Assembly (NCBI RefSeq): GCF_023208195.1
Contig: NZ_CP060034.1
Coordinates: 3,658,001 to 3,722,000 of the forward strand
Direction: 5' to 3'
Source of the DNA: Nocardioides sp. InS609-2
GTDB taxonomy: Bacteria; Actinomycetota; Actinomycetes; Propionibacteriales; Nocardioidaceae
Length of the DNA: 64,000 bases
The position numbers were made by a program, and so were the translations under genes. Under the pieces are notes generated by a model, which had not been told where the DNA came from, did not search any database, and saw nothing but the letters and a program-made list of their open reading frames with translations. Below are positions 25,257-34,201 of this stretch, in pieces (the stretch's first letter is position 1; every line of letters begins with the position of its first letter).

Positions 25257-27203
25257 ATGGCCAACCGCCTCGCCAACGCGACCAGCCCCTACCTGCTCCA
25301 ACACGCGGAAAATCCAGTGGAATGGTGGGAGTGGGAACCCGCCGCGTTCGAGGAGGCTCGGCGCCGCAACGTGCCCGTGCTGCTGAGCATCGGGTACGCC
25401 GCGTGCCACTGGTGCCATGTGATGGCCCACGAGTCGTTCGAGGACGACGCCACCGCGGCGTACCTGAACGAGCACTACGTGAGCATCAAGGTCGACCGGG
25501 AGGAGCGGCCCGATGTCGACGCGGTCTACATGTCCGCGACGACGGCGATGACCGGGCACGGCGGCTGGCCGATGACGTGCGTGCTCGACCACGACGCGAC
25601 GCCGTTCTTCGCGGGCACCTACTTCCCCGACGAGCCGCGGCACGGGCAGCCGTCGTTCCGCCAGGTGCTGGAGGCGCTCACCGACGCGTGGGCCAACCGC
25701 GGTGACGACGTACGCCGCACGGCCGACCAGATCCGCGAGCACCTGCGCCGCGAGTCGGCGATGACGCCCGGCCCGGTGGACGCCGAGGTGCTGGAACGCG
25801 CACACACGGTGCTGGCGGGTGACTTCGATGACGAGTCGGGCGGGTTCGGCGGTGCGCCGAAGTTCCCGCCCAGCATGGTGCTGGAGTTCCTGCTGCGCCG
25901 TGGTGGCTCGCCCATGCTCGATGCGACCTGCGAGGTGATGGCGCGGGGCGGGATGTACGACCAGCTCGGCGGCGGCTTCGCGCGGTACGCCGTCGATCGC
26001 GACTGGGTCGTGCCGCACTTCGAGAAGATGCTCTACGACAACGCCCTGCTGCTCGGGGTCTATGCCCGGTGGGGCGGGCCGTTGGGGGAGCGGGTGGCCC
26101 GCGAGACCGCTGACTTCCTGCTGCGCGAGCTGCGCACAGAGCAGGGCGGCTTCGCATCCGCGCTCGACGCCGACAGCGAGGGTGTCGAGGGCAAGTTCTA
26201 CGCCTGGACTCCCTTGCAGCTGCTCGAGGTGCTCGGTCCTGAGGACGCGGTGTGGGCGGGCGAGACGTTCGAGGTGACCGCGGCCGGCACCTTCGAGCAC
26301 GGCGCCTCGACGCTGCAGCTGCTGCGCGAGCCGGACGACGCCGAGCGATTCGCCCGGGTGCGCAGCCGGCTCTTCGACGCGCGGGCCACGCGCATCCGCC
26401 CGGCCCGCGACGACAAGGTCGTCGCCGCCTGGAACGGGCTGGCCATCAGCAGTCTCTGCGCTGCTGGTCGGCTGCTGGGTGTCGACGAGTACGTCGACGC
26501 GGCACGGACGGCGGCGCGCCTGGTGGTCGACGTACACCTCACCGACGACGGCCTGCGCCGGGTGTCGCGCGACGGCGTGGTCGGCCGGCATGCCGCGGTG
26601 CTCGAGGACCACGGCGCGCTGGCGCTCGGCCTGCTCGACCTGGCGGCGGCCACCGCCGAGGCCGAGTGGCTGGAGGTGGCCGGCGATCTGCTGGACGTGG
26701 CGCTGCGCGACTTCAGGGCCGACGACGGGGGATTCCACGACACTTCCGCAGCTGCCGAGGAGCTGGTGGCCCGACCGAGAGACCCCTCGGACAACGCGAG
26801 CCCGTCGGGGCTGTCGAGCACGGCGCAGGCCTTGTCGACGTACGCCGCGCTCACCGGGTCGGGACGCCACCGGCAGGCCGCCGAGGAGGCACTGGCGAGC
26901 GTGGCCACGCTGATGGAGCGGGCGCCCCGGTTCGCCGGCTGGTCGCTCGCCGCTGCGCAGAGCATGCTCGACGGTCCGCTCGAGATCGCAGTCGTCGGGA
27001 AGCCGGGTGCGGAAAGGGATGCGCTGGCCCACCGCGCGCTGCGCAAGCCCGGTGCCGTGGTGGTCGTCGCCGAGCCCGGGGTCGAGGGCATTCCGTTGCT
27101 CGAGGGTCGTGGCGAGGTCGACGGCCGGCCCGCGGCGTACGTCTGTCGAGGCATGGTGTGCGAGCGTCCGGTCACCGAACCGGACGACATCTTCAGCTCG
27201 TGA
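25257..27203 (+). CDS. DUF255 thioredoxin-domain protein (YyaL/SSP411-like), reconstituted by the element
   Basis: A 648-residue protein of the family with an N-terminal thioredoxin-like domain (AACHWCHVM near residues 48-56, [35 protein letters not shown] in part) and a C-terminal (alpha/alpha)6-barrel related to N-acylglucosamine epimerases. Biochemical function in bacteria is not settled. ATG 25257 has AGGAG nine bases upstream. The first 40 codons and the promoter lie inside the integrated element; from the core repeat at 25377 onward the sequence is chromosomal. The frame is continuous, so integration left a full-length chimeric gene. Confidence 0.88.
   Translation: MANRLANATSPYLLQHAENPVEWWEWEPAAFEEARRRNVPVLLSIGYAACHWCHVMAHESFEDDATAAYLNEHYVSIKVDREERPDVDAVYMSATTAMTGHGGWPMTCVLDHDATPFFAGTYFPDEPRHGQPSFRQVLEALTDAWANRGDDVRRTADQIREHLRRESAMTPGPVDAEVLERAHTVLAGDFDDESGGFGGAPKFPPSMVLEFLLRRGGSPMLDATCEVMARGGMYDQLGGGFARYAVDRDWVVPHFEKMLYDNALLLGVYARWGGPLGERVARETADFLLRELRTEQGGFASALDADSEGVEGKFYAWTPLQLLEVLGPEDAVWAGETFEVTAAGTFEHGASTLQLLREPDDAERFARVRSRLFDARATRIRPARDDKVVAAWNGLAISSLCAAGRLLGVDEYVDAARTAARLVVDVHLTDDGLRRVSRDGVVGRHAAVLEDHGALALGLLDLAAATAEAEWLEVAGDLLDVALRDFRADDGGFHDTSAAAEELVARPRDPSDNASPSGLSSTAQALSTYAALTGSGRHRQAAEEALASVATLMERAPRFAGWSLAAAQSMLDGPLEIAVVGKPGAERDALAHRALRKPGAVVVVAEPGVEGIPLLEGRGEVDGRPAAYVCRGMVCERPVTEPDDIFSS
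25377..25417 (+). repeat. Right core attachment repeat (attR)
   Basis: Exact copy of the 41 bases at 14155-14195. Here it is followed by [10 protein letters not shown] of the intact protein, marking the junction between element and chromosome inside the coding sequence. Confidence 0.9.
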
Positions 27204-28143
27204 GCTCGCCCCACACCCGGAGCCGGGCAATCCCGCCGTCCGGGTAGACGTCGAGCCGGACGTGCGTGACCGGTCGGTCCTCGGCGACGAGGTAGCGATG
27301 ACGGGTGTCCGGCTGGGAGCGCTGCTTCGGCACCAGGTCGAACCACTCGCCTGCGTCCAGGTCGGCGCAGCCTGACAGCTGCACCCAGCCCGGCGCGTTG
27401 CCGAGGAAGTACGACGTGTCCAGCTCGACATGACGTACGACGCCCGCGCCGGCAAGCCGCAACACGGCCCAGTCGTTGCCGCCGTCGCGACGGCGAGCGT
27501 TCTCCCAGCCCTCGCCCATGTCGTGGGCGCGGCCGGGCAGGATCATCTTCTCGGCGGATCCGTAGAAGGCGTCGGAGCAGGAGACCAGCCCGCCGCCGTT
27601 CTCGAGGGCAGCCAGGTCGATGGTGCCGGTGAGGAAGCGTGGGTCGGGGGCGGGCGTGCCGTGCACGCGGAACCGGGCCACGCCCCCGTCCGGATGCAGG
27701 GTGAGCCGCACGTGCGTCCAGTCCCGGGGATCGGTCACCGGGTAGGAGTTCACCGAGCCGCCGGCAGCCGGCGACCGCGCCACGATCGGCTCCCAGTGCA
27801 GGTCCGCCAGCTCGGCAGCGGACGGATAGCCGTCGACCGAGGCGGCCTCGACCGAGACGAACGGCGGGTAGTTGCCGAGGAAGTGCGCCGTGTCGACAAC
27901 AACACCGTGGATCACTCCGGGCACGCCGAGCCGCACGATCGCCCAGTCGACACCGGGCTCGCGGCGGCGTCGGGTCTCCCAGCCGTCGTACTCCTTGCCC
28001 TTGTGGCCGAACGTGGGCACCACCGCAGGAGGTCCGGGCTGGATCAGGTTCTCGCGAGCCGCGAAGAACTCGTCGTTGGCCGCGACCACGCTGCCCGCGA
28101 GTGCTCGCGAGGCCAGGTCCGGCAACTCCGTGAAGTCGGTCAT
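27193..28143 (-). CDS. alc: Allantoicase
   Basis: A 316-residue protein of two similar jelly-roll halves, each with a [17 protein letters not shown] or [18 protein letters not shown] block and an [16 protein letters not shown] or [15 protein letters not shown] block, the allantoicase pattern. It splits allantoate into ureidoglycolate and urea in purine breakdown. ATG 28143 has GAGGAGAGGAAG upstream and overlaps the stop of the damaged gene before it (ATGA). Its 3' end overlaps the convergent DUF255 gene by 11 bases. Confidence 0.93.
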   Translation of the reverse strand: MTDFTELPDLASRALAGSVVAANDEFFAARENLIQPGPPAVVPTFGHKGKEYDGWETRRRREPGVDWAIVRLGVPGVIHGVVVDTAHFLGNYPPFVSVEAASVDGYPSAAELADLHWEPIVARSPAAGGSVNSYPVTDPRDWTHVRLTLHPDGGVARFRVHGTPAPDPRFLTGTIDLAALENGGGLVSCSDAFYGSAEKMILPGRAHDMGEGWENARRRDGGNDWAVLRLAGAGVVRHVELDTSYFLGNAPGWVQLSGCADLDAGEWFDLVPKQRSQPDTRHRYLVAEDRPVTHVRLDVYPDGGIARLRVWGELTS

Positions 28144-28537
28144 CGGCTTCCTCTCCTCAGCAGTCGTCCGGTCGGTATGTCGGCCACCCTGCCACCCCTC
28201 ACAACTGGCTGTCCGCGCAGCCACACGTCGCGCACCGCGCCGGCAGGCTCTGCCCCGGCGTACGGCGACACGGGGTTGCGGTGGTGCAGCCGCGCGGGGT
28301 CGTCGGTGAACGTCTCATCGGGAGCGAACACGACGAGGTCCGCCGGCGCGGCCGACATCCACCGCACGACCGACGCGAGCTCGATCCCGCGGCTCCGCGC
28401 AGCGGTCCAGGTAAGGAAAGCCGCAGCCGGAGCGACGCGACCCCGCCCCAGACGTCGCCGAAGTCACCGGTGTCGAGGCAACCGGAGACGAGGGTCCGCG
28501 CCTCGTTCGGGAGGGCATTGAAGTCGTAGACCTCCAT
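28140..28537 (-). pseudogene. Collapsed allantoinase remnant, possibly joined to an OHCU-decarboxylase start
   Basis: The 3' part reads [37 protein letters not shown] and [19 protein letters not shown], the C-terminus of allantoinase. A second frame upstream gives [15 protein letters not shown], the segment that should precede it, so a frameshift lies near 28415. The first 20 residues, MEVYDFNALPNEARTLVSG, look like the start of a ureidoimidazoline (OHCU) decarboxylase. The usual block between APADLV and the second ADLVVFAP is missing. Most likely a deletion joined two neighbouring purine-catabolism genes and further decay followed. Confidence 0.7.
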
Positions 28538-28604
28538 CGCTTCACGCTAGTCACAGAACCTCCGGATCCGGTGCGATGTCGGCGCCCTGTGCCACGCTGA
28601 TCCG

Positions 28605-29516
28605 GTGGAGATCGCTCGGGTCCGACAGCAGGTACGCCGCTTCTACGACGGCGGTGTTCCCGGGCGCGACCAGCAGCCCGGCCTGCCGCCCGATCCTGGT
28701 CAGGATCCGCGCATCGTTCTCGAGCGGCACACCGAGTCCGGCCTCGAGTCGTTCAGCATGGAACGTCGCATCGCCTACGACGACCGCCATCTGGGCGAGC
28801 TGCTGGTGCCCGCCGACCCGGATGCGTTCCGCACCGACCTGACGTCGGTGCCTGCCCTGTTCACGTGGCTGGTGCCCAAGACGGGCGCGCACCTGCCGGC
28901 CGCGCTGCTGCACGACGGCCTCGTGCAGGACCCCGACGAGGCCGCCTCCTACGTCTCGACCCTGGGGCACCGCGTCGACCGGGTGGAGGCCGACCGTATC
29001 TTCCGCGATGCGATGGCCGACACCGGCACCGGCGTCGTACGCCGCTGGATCGTGTGGTCAGCGGTCACCTTGGCCACGCTCGTGCTGGGCCGGGACCTGC
29101 CTTGGGCGGCAGCGACGACGTGGCGCTACCGCGGTGCGGTGGCGCTCACCGTGCTCGGCATCGTCGTGCTGGGCTACAGCGCGATCGCCGACCTGTTCGA
29201 CCTGGCGTGGCCGGCGACGTTCGAGCTGCCGTGGATGGGGGAGCGGCCGTGGTGGCTCGAGGTGGTCGGCGGCTTCGCGGGCGCCGTGACGATCCCGGTC
29301 GCACTCGGTCTGCTATGGGGTCGGTTCCGGATGGCCGGCGCGATCGTCGGCGTACTCCTTGCCGTGCTTCTGCCCGTCACCCTTGGCCTGGCCGCCATCG
29401 CTGGTTCCTACCTCGCAGTCGAGCGGGCTTCCGCTCGGTGGCCGATGGTCACCGCCGGCATCGCCGCGCTCGCGGTGGCCGTCGCGATCGCCGTCACCCT
29501 GGCGCTGAGCGTCTAG
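28605..29516 (+). CDS. DUF1353 membrane protein
   Basis: A 303-residue protein. The N-terminal half has the DUF1353 block TDLTSVPALFTWLVPKTGAH with LPAALLHDGLV. The C-terminal half has about five hydrophobic segments (from about residue 148 on). Function of DUF1353 is unknown; it is found both in phages and in chromosomes. The start is GTG 28605. The 3' end overlaps the convergent small membrane protein gene. Confidence 0.75.
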   Translation: MEIARVRQQVRRFYDGGVPGRDQQPGLPPDPGQDPRIVLERHTESGLESFSMERRIAYDDRHLGELLVPADPDAFRTDLTSVPALFTWLVPKTGAHLPAALLHDGLVQDPDEAASYVSTLGHRVDRVEADRIFRDAMADTGTGVVRRWIVWSAVTLATLVLGRDLPWAAATTWRYRGAVALTVLGIVVLGYSAIADLFDLAWPATFELPWMGERPWWLEVVGGFAGAVTIPVALGLLWGRFRMAGAIVGVLLAVLLPVTLGLAAIAGSYLAVERASARWPMVTAGIAALAVAVAIAVTLALSV

Positions 29517-29871
29517 CCCCGAGCCCCATCTCCGCCAGCAAGCGCGTCGCGAACGCATCGCTCGGCAGGTCACTGGTGACCAGGTCCATCCCGGTGTTGA
29601 ACGCGACAGCGACCAGCGCGATGGCGGCCGTGCCGACGACGAAGCCCTGCCAGCGCGCGGGTTCGCGGTCGACGGCGACTCGGCGCAGGTGTTCGAGCCA
29701 GCCGGCAATCGTCGCGGCGACGAGGGCGCTGACGATGCTCGCCGCGGCCGCGCCGACGATGGTGCCGACCAGGCCAAGCCGGGTCGAGAGGGCAGCCGCG
29801 GTGGCGGCGGCGACGGAGCCGCCGACCACGTGCGGCCAGGAGATCTGAATGGTCTTGGTGTTCTCGGACAT
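29494..29871 (-). CDS. Small membrane protein, unknown
   Basis: A 125-residue protein from ATG 29871 with three hydrophobic stretches ([59 protein letters not shown]). I do not recognise the family. The 164 bases between this start and the divergent lldD gene would hold both promoters. The start is preferred over an in-frame codon 46 codons upstream, which would block that region. Confidence 0.55.
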   Translation of the reverse strand: MSENTKTIQISWPHVVGGSVAAATAAALSTRLGLVGTIVGAAAASIVSALVAATIAGWLEHLRRVAVDREPARWQGFVVGTAAIALVAVAFNTGMDLVTSDLPSDAFATRLLAEMGLGARRSAPG

Positions 29872-30035
29872 CACCTGGAACGACGTGCGAGCGGCGCATA
29901 TGGTTGCCGAACGTGAGCAGGGCCACGTCGGGGCAGCGGCTCTGGGTAACGTGCTCGTACAGGTTCGGGCACTCGGTGCGGACCTGGCCTCGACTGGGAT
30001 GGTGCGCAAGCCCGTCTCGGAATCGGAGTGAACCG

Positions 30036-31265
30036 ATGAAGCGGCAGCTGCCCAACCGACACGACCTGGCCCCCCTGCTCAAGTTCAAGAAGCCGGAGAT
30101 GTCGCCGAAGAAGCGACGGCTCGAGAAGGCGCTGACGATCAGTGACCTGCGCACGATCGCCAAGCGTCGTACGCCCAAGGCTGCCTTTGACTACACCGAC
30201 GGGGCTGCCGACGGCGAGGTCTCGCTGTTCCGCGCCCGGGAGGCGTTCGCCGACGTCCAGTTCAACCCCGCGATCCTGCGTGACGTCTCGAAGATCGACA
30301 CCTCACGTGAGGTGCTCGGCAAGAAGGTGGCGCTGCCCTTCGGCATCGCGCCCACCGGCTTCACCCGGATGATGCAGGCCGAGGGCGAGATCGCCGGGGC
30401 GCAGGCCGCCGAGGCAGCGGGGATCCCGTTCGCCCTCTCCACGATGGGTACGACGAGCATCGAGGACGTCGCTGCAGCGACACCGGGGGGTCGCAACTGG
30501 TTCCAGCTCTACATGTGGAAGGACCGCGACCGCTCGATGGCGCTGGTCGACCGCGCCGCTGCGGCCGGCTTCGACACGCTGCTGGTGACGGTTGACGTGC
30601 CCGTGGCCGGCGCCCGGCTCCGCGACGTACGCAACGGCATGACCATCCCGCCCACGCTGTCGCCACGCACCGTGCTCAACGCGATCCCGCGGCCGGCCTG
30701 GTGGATCAACTTCCTCACCACAGAGCCCCTGGCATTCGCGAGCCTCGACGCCTGGTCGGGCACGGTCGCCGACCTGCTCGACACGATGTTCGACCCGACG
30801 GTGACCTACGAGGACCTCGAGTGGATCCGGTCGCAGTGGCCCGGCAAGATCTCGGTCAAGGGTGTGCAGAACGTCGACGACGCCCGCCGCCTCGCTGACG
30901 CAGGTGTCGACGCGATCGTGCTCTCCAACCACGGTGGCCGCCAGCTCGACCGCGCGCCCATCCCGTTCCACCTGCTCCCGCAGGTCGTCAAGGAGGTCGG
31001 CAGCGACCTCGAGGTGCATCTCGACACCGGCATCATGTCCGGCCAGGACATCGTGGCCGCGATCGCGCACGGCGCGCACTTCACGATGGTCGGGCGCGCC
31101 TACCTCTACGGACTGATGGCCGGTGGCCGCGACGGCGTCGACCGCACCATCGAGATCCTCCAGGGCCAGATCGAGCGCACCATGCGGCTGCTCGGCGTGA
31201 GCTCACTCGACGAGCTCACGCCCGGCCACGTCACCACCCTGCAGCGGCTGGCGCCGCGCAGCTGA
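30036..31265 (+). CDS. lldD: FMN-dependent L-lactate dehydrogenase (LldD2 type)
   Basis: A 409-residue alpha-hydroxy-acid dehydrogenase. [13 protein letters not shown] carries the active-site Tyr, [19 protein letters not shown] the FMN loop, [20 protein letters not shown] the FMN-lysine strand and SNHGGRQLD the proton-abstracting His and substrate Arg. It oxidises L-lactate to pyruvate and passes electrons to the respiratory chain. The long [15 protein letters not shown]-terminus is like mycobacterial LldD2. ATG 30036 has GGAG seven bases upstream. Confidence 0.88.
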   Translation: MKRQLPNRHDLAPLLKFKKPEMSPKKRRLEKALTISDLRTIAKRRTPKAAFDYTDGAADGEVSLFRAREAFADVQFNPAILRDVSKIDTSREVLGKKVALPFGIAPTGFTRMMQAEGEIAGAQAAEAAGIPFALSTMGTTSIEDVAAATPGGRNWFQLYMWKDRDRSMALVDRAAAAGFDTLLVTVDVPVAGARLRDVRNGMTIPPTLSPRTVLNAIPRPAWWINFLTTEPLAFASLDAWSGTVADLLDTMFDPTVTYEDLEWIRSQWPGKISVKGVQNVDDARRLADAGVDAIVLSNHGGRQLDRAPIPFHLLPQVVKEVGSDLEVHLDTGIMSGQDIVAAIAHGAHFTMVGRAYLYGLMAGGRDGVDRTIEILQGQIERTMRLLGVSSLDELTPGHVTTLQRLAPRS

Positions 31266-31268
31266 GGG

Positions 31269-32009
31269 TCAGCGCAGTGAGTACGTGGCCATGGAGATGC
31301 CGACGTAGTGCGTCACGAACGCGAGAATCGTGAAGGTGTGGAACACCTCGTGGAAGCCGAACGTCTGGGGCGACGGGTTGGGGAACTTCGTGCCGTAGAC
31401 GATGCCGCCAACGGTGTAGAGGCCGCCGCCGGCGACGACGAGGACGAGTAGCGTGGTGCCCACTCCGGGGCCATAGTCCATGGCGCCGGAGATGAAGTCG
31501 CCCAGGAAGAAGACGGGCGCCCAGCCCAGCACGATGTAGATCGGCGCATCGAGCCAGCGGGGAGCGTTGCCCCAGAACACCTTGAGACCGACGCCGGCGA
31601 ACGCACCGCCCCACGAGATGGCGAGCATGACCCACCGGTCGGCGCCGTCGAGCAGCAGCAGCGCGAACGGGGTCAGCGTGCCGGCGATCAGCATGAAGAT
31701 GTTGGAGTGGTCGAACCGCCTGAGCCGCTCGTGCACCTGCGGTGACCACGTGCCGCGGTGGTAGATCGCGGAGACGCTGAAGAGCACCAGGGCGGACGCG
31801 GCGAAGATGGCCGATCCGACGCGCGTGGTGGCGTTGGGGGAGAGCGCGACCAACACGATGCCGGCGGCCAGCGCCAGCGGTGCGACGACGGCGTGGGACC
31901 AGCCGCGCAGGCGGGGCTTGATCTCTGCGATCGCCTCACTGATCGCGCCCGCGGCATCGTCGACGCGCCCGTGGACGTCGTCGAGCCGGTTGCGCAGTGA
32001 GTCGTTCAT
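31269..32009 (-). CDS. Hemolysin III family membrane protein
   Basis: A 246-residue member of the hemolysin III/adipoQ-receptor-like family. An N-terminal amphipathic stretch precedes seven membrane segments. The family histidines appear in SAIYHRGTWS, RRFDHSNIFMLIAGTLTPF and FGFHEVFHTFTILAF. Members are thought to be metal-dependent membrane hydrolases; hemolysis is not a likely role here. ATG 32009 has GGAG five bases upstream; a longer start at 32066 is possible. Confidence 0.82.
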   Translation of the reverse strand: MNDSLRNRLDDVHGRVDDAAGAISEAIAEIKPRLRGWSHAVVAPLALAAGIVLVALSPNATTRVGSAIFAASALVLFSVSAIYHRGTWSPQVHERLRRFDHSNIFMLIAGTLTPFALLLLDGADRWVMLAISWGGAFAGVGLKVFWGNAPRWLDAPIYIVLGWAPVFFLGDFISGAMDYGPGVGTTLLVLVVAGGGLYTVGGIVYGTKFPNPSPQTFGFHEVFHTFTILAFVTHYVGISMATYSLR

Positions 32010-32084
32010 GCGCTCCAAGGTACGTGAGTCGACCCAGTCCGTCTGCATTTCGCGTGACAGGGTCACGGTCGCTCAGCGGACGGC

Positions 32085-32534
32085 TCAGGCACTGGCGTCG
32101 TAGGTGAAGAAGGAGAACCCGCCGTCGGTCTCGAGGACGCACAGCTCGATATCGCGCAGGCGGCGGATGCCCTTCTCGCGGGCTGCCTCGTGGAGGTCGT
32201 CGATGGTAAGTCGCTCGCCGGTGAGTACGTCGAGCAACGGCTCGCCGTCGCGCACCACGACCCGGGCGCGGCCGGCCAGGGCGGGGGCCATGAACGGGAA
32301 CCGGGTGCCCAGCCAGGCCAGCAGCATGCTGGCCACGGAGAAGGTGGCGACGGCGACGAGGGCAGCAGTGACCGAGAAGTCCTCCTGCACGATGCCCTGG
32401 CTGACCAGGTCGCCGAGGGTGACGAGCAGGATCATGTCGAACGCCGAGAGCTGGGCGACCTCACGCTTCCCCGAGATCCGGACCACGACCCACAGGAACG
32501 TGAAGACGATCAGCGCACGGATGAGCACGTCCAT
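32085..32534 (-). CDS. DUF421 membrane protein (YetF-like)
   Basis: A 149-residue protein. Two to three N-terminal membrane segments surround the family signature RISGKREVAQLSAFDMILLV and LGDLVSQGIV; a soluble tail has ARVVVRDGEPLLDVL and the end FSFFTYD. Function is unknown. The ATG overlaps the stop of the preceding gene and follows GGAGG, so the two are co-translated. Confidence 0.85.
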   Translation of the reverse strand: MDVLIRALIVFTFLWVVVRISGKREVAQLSAFDMILLVTLGDLVSQGIVQEDFSVTAALVAVATFSVASMLLAWLGTRFPFMAPALAGRARVVVRDGEPLLDVLTGERLTIDDLHEAAREKGIRRLRDIELCVLETDGGFSFFTYDASA

Positions 32535-33052
32535 CAGGGCAGCCTCCAGACCGTGAACGAGACCTGGGCGGTCGGCTGGTCTCCCGAGAGGACCGCGATG
32601 TCGCAGGGAAGGCGCCCCCCGAGGTGCCCGGGAGCGGTGCGGGCATCGAGGCTGATCTCGAGACGATTGCCCGAGGGCGGGGGGTCGAACTCGTAGTAGA
32701 GCCATGGCCCGTCGTCCGTCTCCGACGACGGCGCGGGGTACCACGCCTGGAAGTCCAGGTCGTCGAAGAGCTCGTCGCACAGCCGGATCCGAACGGTGTC
32801 CCCGAAGCCGGTCGCGTTGGTGACCGTGAGGGTCAATGGGGACGGCTGACCGGCCCGGGTGATCTGCGGGTAGGTGACGCCCAGCGACCAATCGCCCGCG
32901 CTGTCGGAGGTGTCCGCAGTGCGGGGACCCAGCAGTCCGACCGCCGCAGCGGCCAGCATCAGCGTGAGCAGGGCGACGCCGGCGTGCCTTGTCCACCGGC
33001 TGCGTCGACCGGGCGGCGCATCGCGCAGGTCGCTGGTGGTGTCGTCGCTCAC
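32534..33052 (-). CDS. Unknown protein with one N-terminal membrane segment
   Basis: A 172-residue protein. A basic N-terminus (RRSRWTR) precedes a hydrophobic helix (AGVALLTLMLAAAAVGLLG, about residues 26-44), then an extracytoplasmic beta-rich domain with PLTLTVTNATGFGDTVRIRL and two cysteines (CDELF and LPCDIAV). No family is recognised. GTG 33052 is the start that places the helix near the N-terminus. It is the first gene of a pair with the DUF421 protein, divergent from the cis-prenyltransferase. Confidence 0.65.
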   Translation of the reverse strand: MSDDTTSDLRDAPPGRRSRWTRHAGVALLTLMLAAAAVGLLGPRTADTSDSAGDWSLGVTYPQITRAGQPSPLTLTVTNATGFGDTVRIRLCDELFDDLDFQAWYPAPSSETDDGPWLYYEFDPPPSGNRLEISLDARTAPGHLGGRLPCDIAVLSGDQPTAQVSFTVWRLP

Positions 33053-33121
33053 CGGGTCAGCCTGCCCCCGAGCGGCCGCCAGGGGCAGGCGGCGCGCCGA
33101 TGTTCCTCTACCATCGAGGAC

Positions 33122-33898
33122 GTGGCGAACTGGAAGGACGCGGTACGACGGGTGCTCTACCCGGCGTACGAAGCTCGCGTCGTCCGTCGACTCCCGCCGG
33201 ACCGGCTGCCAAAGCACGTGGGTGTCATGCTCGACGGCAACCGGCGGTGGGCCAAGGCGGTGGGCGCCGAGACCGCACACGGCTACCGCGCCGGCGCCGC
33301 CAACATCGAACCGCTCCTCGGCTGGTGCGAGGAGGTCGGCGTCGAGGTGGTCACCCTGTGGCTGCTCTCCACCGACAACCTGAACCGTCCCGCAGACCAG
33401 CTCGAGGGCCTGCTCGGGATCATCGAGGGCGCGGTGTCCGCACTGGCCGAGCAGGGCCGGTGGCGGCTGCACCCCGTCGGCTCCCTCGACCTGTTGCCGG
33501 CCTCGACGGCCCGCAACCTCAAAGCCGCAGAGGAGTCCACCCGCCACGTCGACGGCCTGCTCGTCAACGTCGCTGTCGGGTACGGCGGGCGGCGGGAGAT
33601 CGCCGACGCCGTACGTTCCCTGCTCCAGGAGCACGCCGGCAAGGGCACCTCCATCGAGGAGCTCGCCGAGACCCTCGACGTCGAGCACATCGCCGAGCAC
33701 CTCTACACCAAGGGCCAGCCCGACCCCGACCTGGTGATCCGCACCTCGGGGGAGCAGCGCCTCGGCGGCTTCCTGCTCTGGCAGAGCGCGCAGAGCGAGT
33801 TCTACTTCTGCGAGGCCTACTGGCCCGACTTCCGGCGCGTCGACTTCCTCCGCGCCGTTCGCGCGTACGCCGAGCGCGAGCGCCGGTTCGGGTCCTGA
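33122..33898 (+). CDS. Cis-isoprenyl diphosphate synthase (UppS/Z-FPP synthase family)
   Basis: A 258-residue cis-prenyltransferase. LPKHVGVMLDGNRRWAK holds the catalytic Asp of HxxxxMDGNxR, then WLLSTDNLNR and the C-terminal PDLVIRTSGEQRLGGFLLWQ and EFYFCEAYWPDF. It condenses isopentenyl diphosphate in cis for cell-wall lipid carriers. Length and sequence are close to the shorter, Z-FPP-synthase-like actinobacterial paralogue, but chain length cannot be read from sequence. GTG 33122 is preceded by GAGGA at close spacing and by TACCAT seven bases upstream, so it could also be leaderless. Confidence 0.88.
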   Translation: MANWKDAVRRVLYPAYEARVVRRLPPDRLPKHVGVMLDGNRRWAKAVGAETAHGYRAGAANIEPLLGWCEEVGVEVVTLWLLSTDNLNRPADQLEGLLGIIEGAVSALAEQGRWRLHPVGSLDLLPASTARNLKAAEESTRHVDGLLVNVAVGYGGRREIADAVRSLLQEHAGKGTSIEELAETLDVEHIAEHLYTKGQPDPDLVIRTSGEQRLGGFLLWQSAQSEFYFCEAYWPDFRRVDFLRAVRAYAERERRFGS

Positions 33899-33988
33899 CG
33901 ACGCAGCCTTGGGCGGCCGTCGTGTGTTCACCACGAGTTCGGGCGTGTTGCCCATATTCCGGCATCCCCAGGCGTACGTTTTCCGTAT

Positions 33989-34131
33989 CGGTGAGTGGGG
34001 AAGCTCACCGCATCGGGAGGCCCGATCGTGAACGTTGACGACTACGCAGGACGCCACTGGGGGCAGCCGCTCCCACGCGCCCGAGGGAGCCGGCACTCCG
34101 GCTTTCGGGTCTCTTCCCACATCCAGGGAAG
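33989..34131 (+). promoter_or_regulatory. String of four hairpins upstream of the PIN-PhoH gene
   Basis: Four inverted repeats follow one another: CGGTGAG/CTCACCG (33989-34010), ATCGGG/CCCGAT (34012-34026), AGCCGG/CCGGCT (34088-34103, extended by CCGA/TCGG) and CTTCCC/GGGAAG (34113-34131). The second hairpin contains the GGGAGG ribosome site of a small frame starting at 34028. Together they look like a structured leader in front of the gene at 34202. It does not match the riboswitch classes I know. Confidence 0.5.
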
Positions 34132-34156
34132 CTCCCGGTCCGTCAGCGTGAACTAG
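34028..34156 (+). CDS. Possible 42-residue leader peptide
   Basis: GTG 34028 follows GGGAGG by eight bases and opens MNVDDYAGRHWGQPLPRARG, continuing to SSRSVSVN and a TAG, 46 bases before the PIN-PhoH gene. The ribosome site is good and the frame is arginine/serine rich. Its ribosome site is enclosed in a hairpin, so it could be a regulatory upstream frame. No homologue is recognised. Confidence 0.4.
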   Translation: MNVDDYAGRHWGQPLPRARGSRHSGFRVSSHIQGSSRSVSVN

Positions 34157-34201
34157 GGCCGGGCGTCGAGTGAGCGCGCGGTGCCGTGAGGGTGAGATGT
34201 C

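Larger units (their letters stand above)
14155..25417. mobile_element. Integrated mobilizable element inserted in a DUF255 gene
   Basis: An 11.3-kb segment bounded by two identical 41-bp copies of the target sequence. It carries a tyrosine-recombinase gene next to its right end, two excisionase-type HTH proteins, an XRE regulator, a MobF relaxase, and cargo (primase-helicase and AbiE-like pair). There is no coupling protein or secretion apparatus, so it is best described as mobilizable rather than self-conjugative. Its right end supplies a new start and about 40 codons that restore the interrupted host gene. The integrase is defective, so it is probably no longer mobile. Confidence 0.88.

Noticed and set aside
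14155..25417. tRNA gene as the integration site of the element
   Set aside because: No tRNA-like cloverleaf is present at either end; the repeated core is protein-coding on both sides.
20138..25417. Self-conjugative ICE
   Set aside because: A relaxase is present but no coupling protein, VirB4-like ATPase or FtsK/TraB-type translocase was found, so only mobilization can be supported.
33989..34131. c-di-AMP (ydaO) riboswitch upstream of the PIN-PhoH gene
   Set aside because: Several hairpins are present, but none of the conserved ydaO sequence blocks could be found and the downstream gene type does not fit.
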